NCBI GenBank assembly: GCA_963765745.1
Contig: CAVXXM010000005.1
Coordinates: forward strand, 62,001 to 126,000
Origin: JAHFPN01 sp963765745
GTDB taxonomy: Bacteria; Pseudomonadota; Alphaproteobacteria; Rhizobiales; Xanthobacteraceae
DNA: 64,000 nt
Reading direction: 5' to 3'
This document shows, piece after piece, positions 45,031-53,488 of this stretch; the stretch's first letter is position 1, and each line of letters starts with the position of its first letter. The position numbers and the translations under genes are program-made. The notes below the pieces were generated by a model, which was not told the DNA's origin, did not search any database, and saw nothing but the letters and a program-made list of their open reading frames with translations.

Positions 45031-46301
45031 TGAAATTCGCGCGTAACGCCGAACCCGAGGCTGCTGCTGCGACCGCCGAGGTCGAGCGGCACATTCCGCC
45101 GGTTCCGCGCATCTCGGTCCAGGCGTTCTGCGAAACGCCCGATCTTGCCGGCGCCGTGCAGGCGGCGGCCGGCGACCGGCGCATGGCCAAGGCGCACGTC
45201 AAAGTGCAAATGGGCGGCCTCGCGGCCGCTAACGAAGCCTATCGCTCGGCGGCGACCCCGAACGTCATCATCGTCGAGCATGGAGCGAGCGGCGACGAAC
45301 TGATCGCCGGGCTGGATCGGCTCTCGGAGGCCTGCGACGCGGGGACCAAGGTTCTCGTCGTCGGCCGTTTCAACGACATCGTGCTCTACCGCGAACTCGT
45401 GCGGCGCGGAATCAGCGACTACATAATCCCGCCGGTCACGCCCATCGACGTAGTGCGTTCGGTGTCGGGGCTGTTCAGCGCGCCGAATGCCGAACCGGTT
45501 GGCCGCGTTATCGCGGTCACCGGCGCCAAGGGCGGCGTCGGAGCTTCGGCCGTCGCGCATAACCTCGCCTTTGTCATCGCGCGCAACTTCGACCTCGCTT
45601 CGGTCGTGGTGGACATGGATCTGCCGTTCGGCACCGCGGGACTCGACTTCAATCAAGATCCGCCGCAAGGCATCGCCGATGCTGTGTTTTCGCCGGAACG
45701 CGTGGACAACGCGTTCGTCGACCGGCTGCTCTCCAAGTGCACGGATCACCTGAGTCTGCTGGCCGCGCCGGCGACGCTCGATCGCGAATACGATTTCGAA
45801 GGCGAGGCGTTCGAGCCGGTGCTCGACATATTGCGGGGGTCGGTGCCCTTCATCGTGCTCGACATGCCGCACATGTGGACGGCATGGTCCAAGCGCACGC
45901 TGATCAGCGCCGACGACGTGCTTCTGGTCGCCGCGCCCGATCTTGCCAACCTGCGCAACGCGAAGAATCTCTTCGATTTCATACGCGGCGCGCGACCGAA
46001 CGACCGGCCACCACACTATCTGCTCAACCAGGTGGGCGTGCCCAAGCGGCCGGAAATTCGTGCCGTCGATTTCGCCAAGGCCCTCGAGGCCGAGCCGGTG
46101 GCGACGATTCCATTCGATGCGCATCTGTTCGGAACCGCGGCGAACAACGGCCAGATGATCGAAGAAGTCTCCGCCAAGCATAAGATAGCCGAGACTTTCC
46201 TCTCGGTGGCCAAGGCGCTTACCGGGCGCGCCGAAGTCAAACAACCGAAACGGGATCTTTTCTCGCCGTTGCTCGCCAAACTGCGCGCCCGCAAGGCGTG
46301 A
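45027..46301 (+). CDS. cpaE: MinD-like pilus localisation ATPase CpaE (TadZ)
   Basis: The 424-residue protein has an N-terminal receiver-like domain (ISVQAFCETPDLAGAVQAAAG... PNVIIVEHG... VLVVGRFNDIVLYRELVRRGISDYIIPP) and a MinD/ParA-like ATPase domain. Its deviant Walker A reads VTGAKGGVGASAVAHNLAFVI: the second lysine is replaced by Ala and the usual Ser-Thr pair is Ser-Ala. A Walker A' aspartate is present in VVVDMDLPFGTAGLDF. It targets the Tad machine to its cellular site. It starts inside the cpaD stop region and is followed 28 bases later by cpaF. Confidence 0.93.
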   Translation: MMKFARNAEPEAAAATAEVERHIPPVPRISVQAFCETPDLAGAVQAAAGDRRMAKAHVKVQMGGLAAANEAYRSAATPNVIIVEHGASGDELIAGLDRLSEACDAGTKVLVVGRFNDIVLYRELVRRGISDYIIPPVTPIDVVRSVSGLFSAPNAEPVGRVIAVTGAKGGVGASAVAHNLAFVIARNFDLASVVVDMDLPFGTAGLDFNQDPPQGIADAVFSPERVDNAFVDRLLSKCTDHLSLLAAPATLDREYDFEGEAFEPVLDILRGSVPFIVLDMPHMWTAWSKRTLISADDVLLVAAPDLANLRNAKNLFDFIRGARPNDRPPHYLLNQVGVPKRPEIRAVDFAKALEAEPVATIPFDAHLFGTAANNGQMIEEVSAKHKIAETFLSVAKALTGRAEVKQPKRDLFSPLLAKLRARKA

Positions 46302-46329
46302 TCGTTCATAGTCTGCGGGAGTAGCGCCG

Positions 46330-47838
46330 ATGTTCGGCAAGCGGGGTTCCGCAAGCGGGGTTCAGGAGCGGGCCAAGCCTGCGCCGAGCAAGCCGGCGCC
46401 GGCCAAGGCCGGACCGACTCCGCGCGCGAATGAGACCGCCTACAGCGGCGGCGCCGCCGGCATCGAAATGGCCGCAGCGTCCGCGCCGATGGCCTCGCCG
46501 CCTATCGCACCGGCGGCGCCGGCCTTTCCCGAAACGCGGCGTTCGGACACCTTCTACGAGGTCAAAAGCCAGATCTTCGGCGCGCTGATCGAGGCGATCG
46601 ACCTCACGCAGCTCGCCAAGCTCGATTCGATGGCGGCGCGCGAGGAAATCCGCGACATCGTCAGCGAGATCATCTCGATCAAGAACGTCGTAATGTCGAT
46701 CGCCGAGCAGGAAGAGCTGCTCGAGGACATCTGCAACGACGTGCTGGGTTACGGGCCGCTCGAGCCGCTGCTCGCGCGCGACGACATCGCCGACATCATG
46801 GTGAACGGCGCGAACACGGTCTATATCGAAGTCGAAGGCAAAATTCAGCGCACCAACGTTCGCTTTCGCGACAACACGCAGATCCTGAACATCTGTCAGC
46901 GCATCGTCAGCCAGATCGGCCGGCGCGTCGATGAATCAAGCCCGATCTGCGATGCGCGCTTGCCGGACGGCTCGCGCGTCAACGTTATCGTGCCGCCGCT
47001 GGCGATCGACGGGCCGACACTGACGATCCGAAAATTCCGCCGCGATAAGCTCACGCTGGAGCAGCTGCAGTCGTTCGGCACCATCTCGGAACATGGCGCC
47101 GACCTCTTGAAGGTGATCGGCCGCTGCCGGGTAAACGTGCTGATTTCCGGCGGCACCGGCTCGGGCAAGACGACACTCTTGAACTGCCTCACGCGCTACA
47201 TCGACGATACCGAACGCATCATCACCTGCGAGGACGCCGCCGAATTGCAACTGCAGCAGCCGCATGTCGTGCGCCTCGAATCGCGTCCAGCGAATCTGGA
47301 AGGCGAAGGCGAGGTCAAGATGCGCGACCTGGTGCGCAACTGTCTGCGTATGCGTCCGGAGCGGATCATCGTCGGCGAGGTGCGCGGACCGGAGGCATTC
47401 GACCTGCTGCAGGCGATGAACACCGGCCACGACGGCTCGATGGGAACGCTGCACGCCAACAGCCCGCGCGAGGCGCTCTCGCGCCTCGAATCGATGATCA
47501 CCATGGGCGGCTTCACGCTTCCGGCACGCACGATCCGCGAGATGATCGTGTCCTCGATCGACGTGATCATCCAGGTGGCGCGCATGCGCGACGGCTCGCG
47601 CCGCATAACGCATGTCACCGAGGTCGTCGGCATGGAAGGTGAAGTGGTGACGACGCAAGATCTTTTCCTCTATGAATTCCTCGGCGAGGACCAGGACGGC
47701 AAGATTGTCGGCCGCTTCCGCTCGACCGGCATCGGTCAGCCGCGGTTCTGGGATCGCGCGCGCTATTTCGGCGAAGAGAAAAAGCTCGCCGCGGCGCTCG
47801 ATGCTGCCGAGGTCGATGAAACCGTGAAGCGTGGGTGA
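46330..47838 (+). CDS. cpaF: Tad secretion ATPase CpaF (TadA)
   Basis: This 502-residue type II/IV secretion ATPase powers pilus extension and retraction. A Pro/Ala-rich N-terminal tail (about 1-75) precedes the N-terminal domain and the RecA-like core: Walker A SGGTGSGKTTLLNCLTRYI (about residue 274), Asp box, DLVRNCLRMRPERIIVGEVRG (Walker B region) and the His box MNTGHDGSMGTLHANSPREAL. The ATG 46330 is preceded by GGGAGTAGCGCCG. Its stop overlaps the start of tadB by eight bases if GTG 47831 is used. Confidence 0.96.
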   Translation: MFGKRGSASGVQERAKPAPSKPAPAKAGPTPRANETAYSGGAAGIEMAAASAPMASPPIAPAAPAFPETRRSDTFYEVKSQIFGALIEAIDLTQLAKLDSMAAREEIRDIVSEIISIKNVVMSIAEQEELLEDICNDVLGYGPLEPLLARDDIADIMVNGANTVYIEVEGKIQRTNVRFRDNTQILNICQRIVSQIGRRVDESSPICDARLPDGSRVNVIVPPLAIDGPTLTIRKFRRDKLTLEQLQSFGTISEHGADLLKVIGRCRVNVLISGGTGSGKTTLLNCLTRYIDDTERIITCEDAAELQLQQPHVVRLESRPANLEGEGEVKMRDLVRNCLRMRPERIIVGEVRGPEAFDLLQAMNTGHDGSMGTLHANSPREALSRLESMITMGGFTLPARTIREMIVSSIDVIIQVARMRDGSRRITHVTEVVGMEGEVVTTQDLFLYEFLGEDQDGKIVGRFRSTGIGQPRFWDRARYFGEEKKLAAALDAAEVDETVKRG

Positions 47839-48820
47839 GGCCGTGTTCGGAACATTAGGCGTTGCAATTCTGATCGCCGTCGCAGTCGGCGGGGTCGCCT
47901 ATGTTTTCATTTATCCGTTGCTGTCGGGCGAACGGCGCGTCGAGCAGCGCATGCACGATGTCTCTACCCAGGAGGACGCGCCCCGTTCGCGCAGAACGGC
48001 TGATCCCACGGCAAAGCGCCGCCAGCAGGTCGAAGATTCACTGCAGCAGGTCGAGGATCGGCGGAAACGCTCAAGTCGCCCGCCGCTCTCGGTGCGCATA
48101 CAGCAATCGGGTCTCACTTGGACCAAGCGCCAATTTTTGATCACCAGCGTGATCGCCGGCCTATTTGCCGCCATCGTCGTCTGGATTCTCGGCGCCTCGA
48201 TCTTGATCGCGTTGGGCGTGGGCTTCTCGGTCGGGATCGGGCTGCCGCGCTGGATGCTTTCCTTCCTCAAGAAACGGCGGGAGACGCGGTTTCTTGAAGA
48301 GTTCCCGAACGGAATCGACATCATCGTACGCGGCGTGAAGTCCGGGCTTCCGGTCGGCGACTGCATCCGCATCGTGGCCTCGGAGTCGCGCGAGCCGGTG
48401 AAGTCCGAGTTCCGCATGATCGCCGAGTCGCAGGCGATCGGCATTCCGCTGGCCGACGCCACCTCCCGGCTGTTCGAGCATATACCGCTGCCGGAAGCGA
48501 ACTTCTTCGGCATCGTGGTGACGATCCAGCAGAAGTCCGGCGGTAGCCTGTCGGAGGCGCTGGGTAATCTTTCGCGCGTCTTGCGCGAGCGCCGCAAGAT
48601 GCAGGCGAAGATCAAGGCCATGAGCATGGAGGCGAGGGCTTCCGCTGCGATTATCGCGGCTTTGCCGATCGCCGTCATGCTGCTCGTGTATCTGACAAGC
48701 CCGAACTATATCGAGATGTTATGGACCACGTCGATCGGGCGCACCATGCTGTTCTGCAGCGGTGTGTGGATGTCGCTGGGCGTATTCGTCATGCGCCGAA
48801 TGATCAATTTTGATTTCTGA
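47831..48820 (+). CDS. tadB: Tad inner-membrane platform protein TadB
   Basis: This 329-residue membrane protein has an N-terminal TM helix, a basic cytoplasmic region, a second TM pair and the type II secretion F (T2SF) domain (FPNGIDIIVRGVKSGLPVGDCIRIVASESREPVKSEF, then FFGIVVTIQQKSGGSLSEALGNLSRVLRERRKM), with C-terminal TM helices. It forms with TadC the platform above CpaF. GTG 47831 is the start of the open frame; GTG 47843 (beginning VFGTLG) is an equally reasonable start. Confidence 0.93.
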   Translation: MGEAVFGTLGVAILIAVAVGGVAYVFIYPLLSGERRVEQRMHDVSTQEDAPRSRRTADPTAKRRQQVEDSLQQVEDRRKRSSRPPLSVRIQQSGLTWTKRQFLITSVIAGLFAAIVVWILGASILIALGVGFSVGIGLPRWMLSFLKKRRETRFLEEFPNGIDIIVRGVKSGLPVGDCIRIVASESREPVKSEFRMIAESQAIGIPLADATSRLFEHIPLPEANFFGIVVTIQQKSGGSLSEALGNLSRVLRERRKMQAKIKAMSMEARASAAIIAALPIAVMLLVYLTSPNYIEMLWTTSIGRTMLFCSGVWMSLGVFVMRRMINFDF

Positions 48821-48832
48821 GCGGCGGGCGCC

Positions 48833-49807
48833 ATGATCGAAGACCTCGTTGACAAGCTGCATGACACCAACTTCGTGGTGACGGTGCTCACCGCGCTCGC
48901 CGCCATGGCGACCGTGCTGACGCTGGCCATGCCCTATGTGTTCGGCGACAATCTCGAACGGCGGATGAAGAGCGTCGCCGTCGAGCGCAACAAGATCCGT
49001 ACGCGCGAGCGCGAGCGGCTTGCGCGCGGCGACCGTGTCGAGCTTCGGGTGAGCCCGAAGGCCTATATGCAGTTCATCGTCGAGCAGCTGAACCTGCGCG
49101 AATGGCTCGGCGAGGAGCATGCACGCGCGCTCTTGATCAGGGCCGGCTATCGCGGGCATGCACCCTATATCGGCTTCCTGTTCTTCCGCATGCTGATGCC
49201 CATCGCCATGTTCGCGTTCGCGATGGTTTATGTGTTCGTGATCCTCAAGCTCCAGCAACCGCTATTCGTGAAGCTCGCGATGGCCTTTGCCGCCGCATGG
49301 CTCGGCATGCGCATTCCGACGTTGTTCATTCGCAACCGGATCGCGCGCCGGCAGCTCTCGATCCGCCGCGCGTTTCCCGACGCGCTCGATCTGCTGCTGA
49401 TCTGCGTCGAGTTGGGCATGTCGATCGAGGCGGCGATCAAGAAGGTGAGCCAGGAGATCATAGGGCAATCAATCCCGCTCGCCGAAGAGCTGACGCTGAC
49501 CTCGGCCGAACTGTCGTATCTGCAGGAGAGGCGGCAGGCCTACGACAATCTGGCCATGCGCACGGATCTGGAGGGCGTGAAGGCGGTCTGTACCGCGCTG
49601 ATTCAGGCCGAGCGCTACGGAACGCCGATCGGAACGGCATTGCGGGTTCTGTCGCAGGAAATCCGCGACATGCGCATGGGTGAGGCCGAGAAGAAGGCCG
49701 CTGGGCTGCCGCCCAAGCTCACGGTGCCGATGATCCTGTTCTTCCTGCCGGTGCTGTTCGTCGTCATTCTCGGCCCGGCGGCGATCCAGGTGATGGCGAT
49801 CAAATAA
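48833..49807 (+). CDS. tadC: Tad inner-membrane platform protein TadC
   Basis: This 324-residue T2SF-domain protein is paralogous to TadB. It has a TM segment near residues 15-37, another pair around 115-160, the domain FPDALDLLLICVELGMSIEAAIKKVSQEIIGQSIPLAEELTLTSAELSYLQERRQAYDNLAMRTDLEGVKAVCTALIQAERYGTPIGTAL, and a C-terminal TM hairpin. It starts 12 bases after tadB and is the last plus-strand gene of the pilus locus; tadD is on the opposite strand. Confidence 0.93.
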   Translation: MIEDLVDKLHDTNFVVTVLTALAAMATVLTLAMPYVFGDNLERRMKSVAVERNKIRTRERERLARGDRVELRVSPKAYMQFIVEQLNLREWLGEEHARALLIRAGYRGHAPYIGFLFFRMLMPIAMFAFAMVYVFVILKLQQPLFVKLAMAFAAAWLGMRIPTLFIRNRIARRQLSIRRAFPDALDLLLICVELGMSIEAAIKKVSQEIIGQSIPLAEELTLTSAELSYLQERRQAYDNLAMRTDLEGVKAVCTALIQAERYGTPIGTALRVLSQEIRDMRMGEAEKKAAGLPPKLTVPMILFFLPVLFVVILGPAAIQVMAIK

Positions 49808-49868
49808 GCACGTAAGCACGCGCGCGGTGGCGCGATTCGGGAAAGCTATTCAGACCGGAAAGATGGGA

Positions 49869-50666
49869 TCAGCCGCGCTTCGGCTTTTTCGGCGCGGCGA
49901 TCGACTTTATCGGGTCGGGCTGCTTCAACACTTCGCGCAGATACGCGACATTGGCGCGAGCCTCGTCGGGTGGAAGGTCGCCCGCGGCAACTTTTTCGGC
50001 CTCGTCGAACTTGCCTTGCAGCCCGAGAACGAGCGCGAGATTCTGCCTGACACGCGGATCCGCGTCGGTCCGCGCGGTGGCGCGTTTCAGCGTCGCCTCG
50101 GCGCGGGGCAGATCCTTCGCGAGCATGTAAGAAAGGCCAAGATTCGACAAGATCGCCGGCTCGCCGGGTACGATCTTGAGCGCGGTCTCGTAGTAGCCCC
50201 GCGCCTCGGCGAAATTGCCCATTTGATCGAGGACGGCGCCCTGCGCGTTCAGCAATCGCCAGTCCGGCTTATCGGGCGTGTGCGCCCTGGAGAGCACCTC
50301 GAGCGCCTGTTGGTAGCGTCCGGCATCGGCCAGCGCGCGGCCGAACTCGGCAAGCACCGCCAGGCTCTTGGGGTTCATAATCGAAGTCTGCTGCAGCACC
50401 GCGACGGCCTGCGCACGTTGGCCGCCCGCGCGCAGCGCGCGGGCATAGGCGATGGCGGTTTCCGGATTTTTGGGGTCGGCGCGATATTGTGCGCCGAGTG
50501 CATCGACGTTCTGGCGCCCGAGCGCATCGGGGCGGGTGGGCACCGAGCCGGTGATATCGCCGAGCTTACCGGTACAGCCGCCCAGCACCGCCGAAAGCGC
50601 GAGCGCAAGGACGAGCATGGACGTTCCGAAGCGGCGCTCGGTCACGCGGCATGGGTGGGACGCCAT
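49869..50666 (-). CDS. tadD: TPR-repeat pilus lipoprotein TadD
   Basis: From ATG 50666 (GGGAG seven bases upstream) the product has 265 residues with a lipoprotein signal ending in lipobox SAVLGGC and four to five tetratricopeptide repeats (for example NPETAIAYARALRAGGQRAQAVAVLQQ, LAVLAEFGRALADAGRYQQALEVLSRA, WRLLNAQGAVLDQMGNFAEARGYYETALKI, PAILSNLGLSYMLAKDLPRAEATLKRA). TadD-type lipoproteins help secretin multimerisation. It converges on tadC, the usual cpa/tad companion but on the opposite strand. Its assignment as TadD rests on TPR plus lipobox plus position. Confidence 0.87.
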   Translation of the reverse strand: MASHPCRVTERRFGTSMLVLALALSAVLGGCTGKLGDITGSVPTRPDALGRQNVDALGAQYRADPKNPETAIAYARALRAGGQRAQAVAVLQQTSIMNPKSLAVLAEFGRALADAGRYQQALEVLSRAHTPDKPDWRLLNAQGAVLDQMGNFAEARGYYETALKIVPGEPAILSNLGLSYMLAKDLPRAEATLKRATARTDADPRVRQNLALVLGLQGKFDEAEKVAAGDLPPDEARANVAYLREVLKQPDPIKSIAAPKKPKRG

Positions 50667-50812
50667 TGGCAACTCCCGCCGGGCGCATCCCGGCAGGGCC
50701 AGCAATAGTCCGTTAACCCTAATGAGCGGTTAAAGCCGGAAAGGCCCGGCCGGCATGCGCTTCCGGGAGGCTCGTTCCGCGTGCTAGAGGGCGAGCGCAG
50801 GATCACATCTCC

Positions 50813-52213
50813 TTGGCCTCGCCCCTTCACGCCGCCTTCGCCGCCCCCGGGAGTTCGCCCGGCACGCGCCCCATCTGGTGCGTCGATACGGAGAGCTGGC
50901 CGGCGCGGCGCAACACGCTGCCCGCCTATGCCCGCGCCTTTGCCGAAAGCGCCGGTTTCAAGCCCGAGGCCGGGCGTCATCTTCTGGTGCCGGGGAAGGA
51001 AGGCGTCGCCGGGGCGCTATTTGCGCTCGATGCGCCTTCCAAGCGGGACACGGATCGCTTCATGCCCGGTAAGCTCGCCGGCGTGCTGCCGGAGGGGATC
51101 TGGCGTTTCGCCGCGCCACCTCCTGACCCGAAGCTCGCGGCGCTTGCGTTCGCGCTCGGCCGCTACCGGTTCGATCGCTACAGCAAGAAGAAGTCGAAAG
51201 ACGCGAAGGCGCCGCGGCTGGAGTTACCTAAAGGGATCGACGGCGTGGATCTCACGCGCATCGTCGAGGCCGTCTATCTCGTGCGCGATCTGATCAATAC
51301 GCCGGCCAACGATCTCGGCCCGGCCGAGCTCGCCGACGCTGCGCGCAGGCTCGCGGCGCGGCATGGGGCGAAGATCAGCGTCGTCAGCGGGAATGCGCTC
51401 AAGAAGAATTTTCCGCTGGTGAGCGCGGTCGGACAGGGGAGCGCGCGCGGGCCGCGGCTCGTCGATCTGGTCTGGGGCAAGCCGAAGCATCCGAAGGTCA
51501 CGCTCGTCGGCAAGGGCGTCGTGTTCGACACCGGCGGCCTCGATATCAAGCCAGACAGCGCGATGCTGCTGATGAAGAAGGACAAAGGCGGCGCGGCGCA
51601 GGCACTCGGGCTCGCACACATGATCATGGACGCGAAGCTTCCGATCCGGCTGCGCGTCATCATCCCTGCGGTCGAGAATTCGGTCTCCGGCACCGCGTTC
51701 CGGCCGGGCGACGTTTTTCCGAGTCGCAAGGGCATTTCGGTCGAGATCGGCAACACGGACGCGGAGGGCAGGCTGATCCTTGCCGATGCCCTGGCGCTTG
51801 CCGATGAGGAGGCGCCGGATCTGCTGGTCGATTTTGCGACGCTCACGGGTTCCGCACGCGTGGCGCTCGGGCCGGAATTGCCCGCGGCCTTCACCGAGGA
51901 CGACGCGCTCGCCGTGGAGCTCATGCGGTTCGGCGCTGCCGAAGCCGACCCCTCATGGCGCCTGCCGTTGTGGCGGCCCTATGCGGCGATGTTGGAGTCC
52001 AAGATCGCCGATACCAACAATATTTCCGGCGGTCCGTTTGCGGGGGCAATAACCGCGGCGCTGTTCCTCTCGCGCTTCGTCGAGCGCGCGAAGTCATGGC
52101 TGCATCTCGACCTCTATGCGTGGAACGCGAAGGAGCGGCCGGGCCGGCCCGAAGGCGGCGAGGCGCAAACTATCCGCGCGCTCTATGCGCTCCTGGCGTC
52201 GCGCTACCGCTGA
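50813..52213 (+). CDS. Leucyl aminopeptidase family protein (M17)
   Basis: This 466-residue dinuclear-zinc aminopeptidase begins with a TTG codon at 50813; no ATG or GTG lies near the conserved N-terminus (RPIWCVDTESWPA), and the alternatives downstream would truncate it. Catalytic-domain signatures are VGKGVVFDTGGLDIKPDSAMLLMKKDKGGAAQ (metal ligand Lys/Asp and catalytic Lys region), AVENSVSGTAFRPGDVFPSRKGISVEIGNTDAEGRLILADAL (NTDAEGRL motif with catalytic Arg) and DFATLTGSARVALG. It heads a pepB-like - marR - nlpC group common in Rhizobiales. Confidence 0.9.
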   Translation: MASPLHAAFAAPGSSPGTRPIWCVDTESWPARRNTLPAYARAFAESAGFKPEAGRHLLVPGKEGVAGALFALDAPSKRDTDRFMPGKLAGVLPEGIWRFAAPPPDPKLAALAFALGRYRFDRYSKKKSKDAKAPRLELPKGIDGVDLTRIVEAVYLVRDLINTPANDLGPAELADAARRLAARHGAKISVVSGNALKKNFPLVSAVGQGSARGPRLVDLVWGKPKHPKVTLVGKGVVFDTGGLDIKPDSAMLLMKKDKGGAAQALGLAHMIMDAKLPIRLRVIIPAVENSVSGTAFRPGDVFPSRKGISVEIGNTDAEGRLILADALALADEEAPDLLVDFATLTGSARVALGPELPAAFTEDDALAVELMRFGAAEADPSWRLPLWRPYAAMLESKIADTNNISGGPFAGAITAALFLSRFVERAKSWLHLDLYAWNAKERPGRPEGGEAQTIRALYALLASRYR

Positions 52214-52274
52214 GCTTGCAAATCCTTCAGCCGAGGCGAACAATACGCCTCCGAAACGAATTCCGGAGGCGTCT

Positions 52275-52625
52275 TTGGCGCTCGAACTCCGCCCCTCGCA
52301 GGCGCTACGGCTGCTGCACGACATCGCGCTCGAGCAGGTGCGCGACGGCGAGCCCGATCTTTCGGCGCGGCAGCTTGCGATCTTGCTGACGGTGTATCTG
52401 GAAACGCCGCCGCATACGGTGCGCGGGCTGGCGCAGAAACTCGGCGTCACCAAGCCGGTGATTACGCGCGCGCTCGACACGATGGGGCGGCTGGAAATCG
52501 TCACGCGCCGGCGCGACGAGAGCGACCGCCGAAACGTGGTGGTGCAGCGTACGGTGAAGGGTGCGCTCTACGTGGAGCGGCTCGCCGATGTGATGATCGC
52601 CAAAGGCAAAGGACTGCCGCCATGA
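52275..52625 (+). CDS. MarR-family transcriptional regulator
   Basis: This 116-residue winged-helix protein starts with TTG 52275 behind CCGGAGGCG. The DNA-binding segment is DLSARQLAILLTVYLETPPHTVRGLAQKLGVTKPVITRALDTMGRLEIVTRRRDESDRRNVVVQRTVKGALYV, with the beta-wing DESDRRN typical of MarR. Its stop codon overlaps the start of the NlpC/P60 gene (ATGA), so it is translationally coupled to it. Ligand and targets are unknown; MarR family members are usually autoregulated. Confidence 0.9.
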   Translation: MALELRPSQALRLLHDIALEQVRDGEPDLSARQLAILLTVYLETPPHTVRGLAQKLGVTKPVITRALDTMGRLEIVTRRRDESDRRNVVVQRTVKGALYVERLADVMIAKGKGLPP

Positions 52626-53476
52626 GCGCAAGCCGCCTCGATCCACGAGTGACACCGGCGCGCCCGGACCTTGCGGCAGCCCATCTGCGCGGTCAGGTCC
52701 AGGCGGCCCGCTTCGTCGAGGGGACGCTCAAGCGCATATTCGAGCCGGTCGTTCCCTTACGCCGCGTACCGCAGCGCGATGTTGGGCTCGAGACCGAGGC
52801 GCTCTATGGCGAGCGCGTCACGGTCTACGAGTCCAACGCGGAAGGCTGGGCCTGGGGCCAGCTCGAACTCGACGGCTATGTCGGTTGGCTGCCCTCCGGC
52901 GCGCTCGCCGATCCCGGGCGGCCCGCGACGCATCGGGTTGCGGCGCTCGGCACGTTCTTGTACCCGCGGCCAGACATCAAGACGCTGCCGATGGTTGCGT
53001 TTCCGTTCGGGAGCCGGCTTGCGATCGCGCGGGAAGAGGGCAAGTTCGCGGTCACCGACGAGGGCGCCTTTGTTCCGCTGCAGCATCTGGTTCCGGTCGA
53101 TCATCGCGAGCCGGACTATGTAGCGACCGCGCGCCGCTTCCTCGGCGTGCCCTATCTGTGGGGTGGGCGTTCGTCGCTCGGTCTCGATTGTTCCGCGCTC
53201 GTGCAGCTCGCGCTGCAAGCGGCGGGCATCGATTGCCCGCGCGACAGCGACATGCAGGCCGGGATCGGAGCGGCGGTCGATTTCAGCGGCGACCTCTCGA
53301 AGCTCAAGCGCGGCGATCTGGTCTATTGGCAGGGCCATATCGGCTTGGTCGCCGGCGAGGGCGGTTTTCTGCACGCCAACGCCCATCACATGGCGGTGGC
53401 GGAGGAGCCGCTCGCCGATGCGGTCCAGCGCATCCGCGCCGGCGGGCTGGAAATCCTAACTGTAAGAAGGCTTTAG
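52622..53476 (+). CDS. NlpC/P60 cell-wall hydrolase with SH3-like domains
   Basis: The 284-residue protein has an N-terminal SH3b region (about 45-165: ALYGERVTVYESNAEGWAWGQLELDGYVGWLPSGAL) and a C-terminal NlpC/P60 peptidase: catalytic Cys in LWGGRSSLGLDCSALVQLALQAAG (about residue 190), catalytic His in YWQGHIGLVAGEGGFLHANAHHMAV. It is like YkfC/gamma-D-glutamyl-diamino-acid endopeptidases, which process murein peptides. No signal peptide is seen, suggesting a cytoplasmic role in muropeptide recycling, consistent with an aminopeptidase gene in the same operon. Confidence 0.9.
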   Translation: MSASRLDPRVTPARPDLAAAHLRGQVQAARFVEGTLKRIFEPVVPLRRVPQRDVGLETEALYGERVTVYESNAEGWAWGQLELDGYVGWLPSGALADPGRPATHRVAALGTFLYPRPDIKTLPMVAFPFGSRLAIAREEGKFAVTDEGAFVPLQHLVPVDHREPDYVATARRFLGVPYLWGGRSSLGLDCSALVQLALQAAGIDCPRDSDMQAGIGAAVDFSGDLSKLKRGDLVYWQGHIGLVAGEGGFLHANAHHMAVAEEPLADAVQRIRAGGLEILTVRRL

Positions 53477-53488
53477 CGAGCTTCAGCG

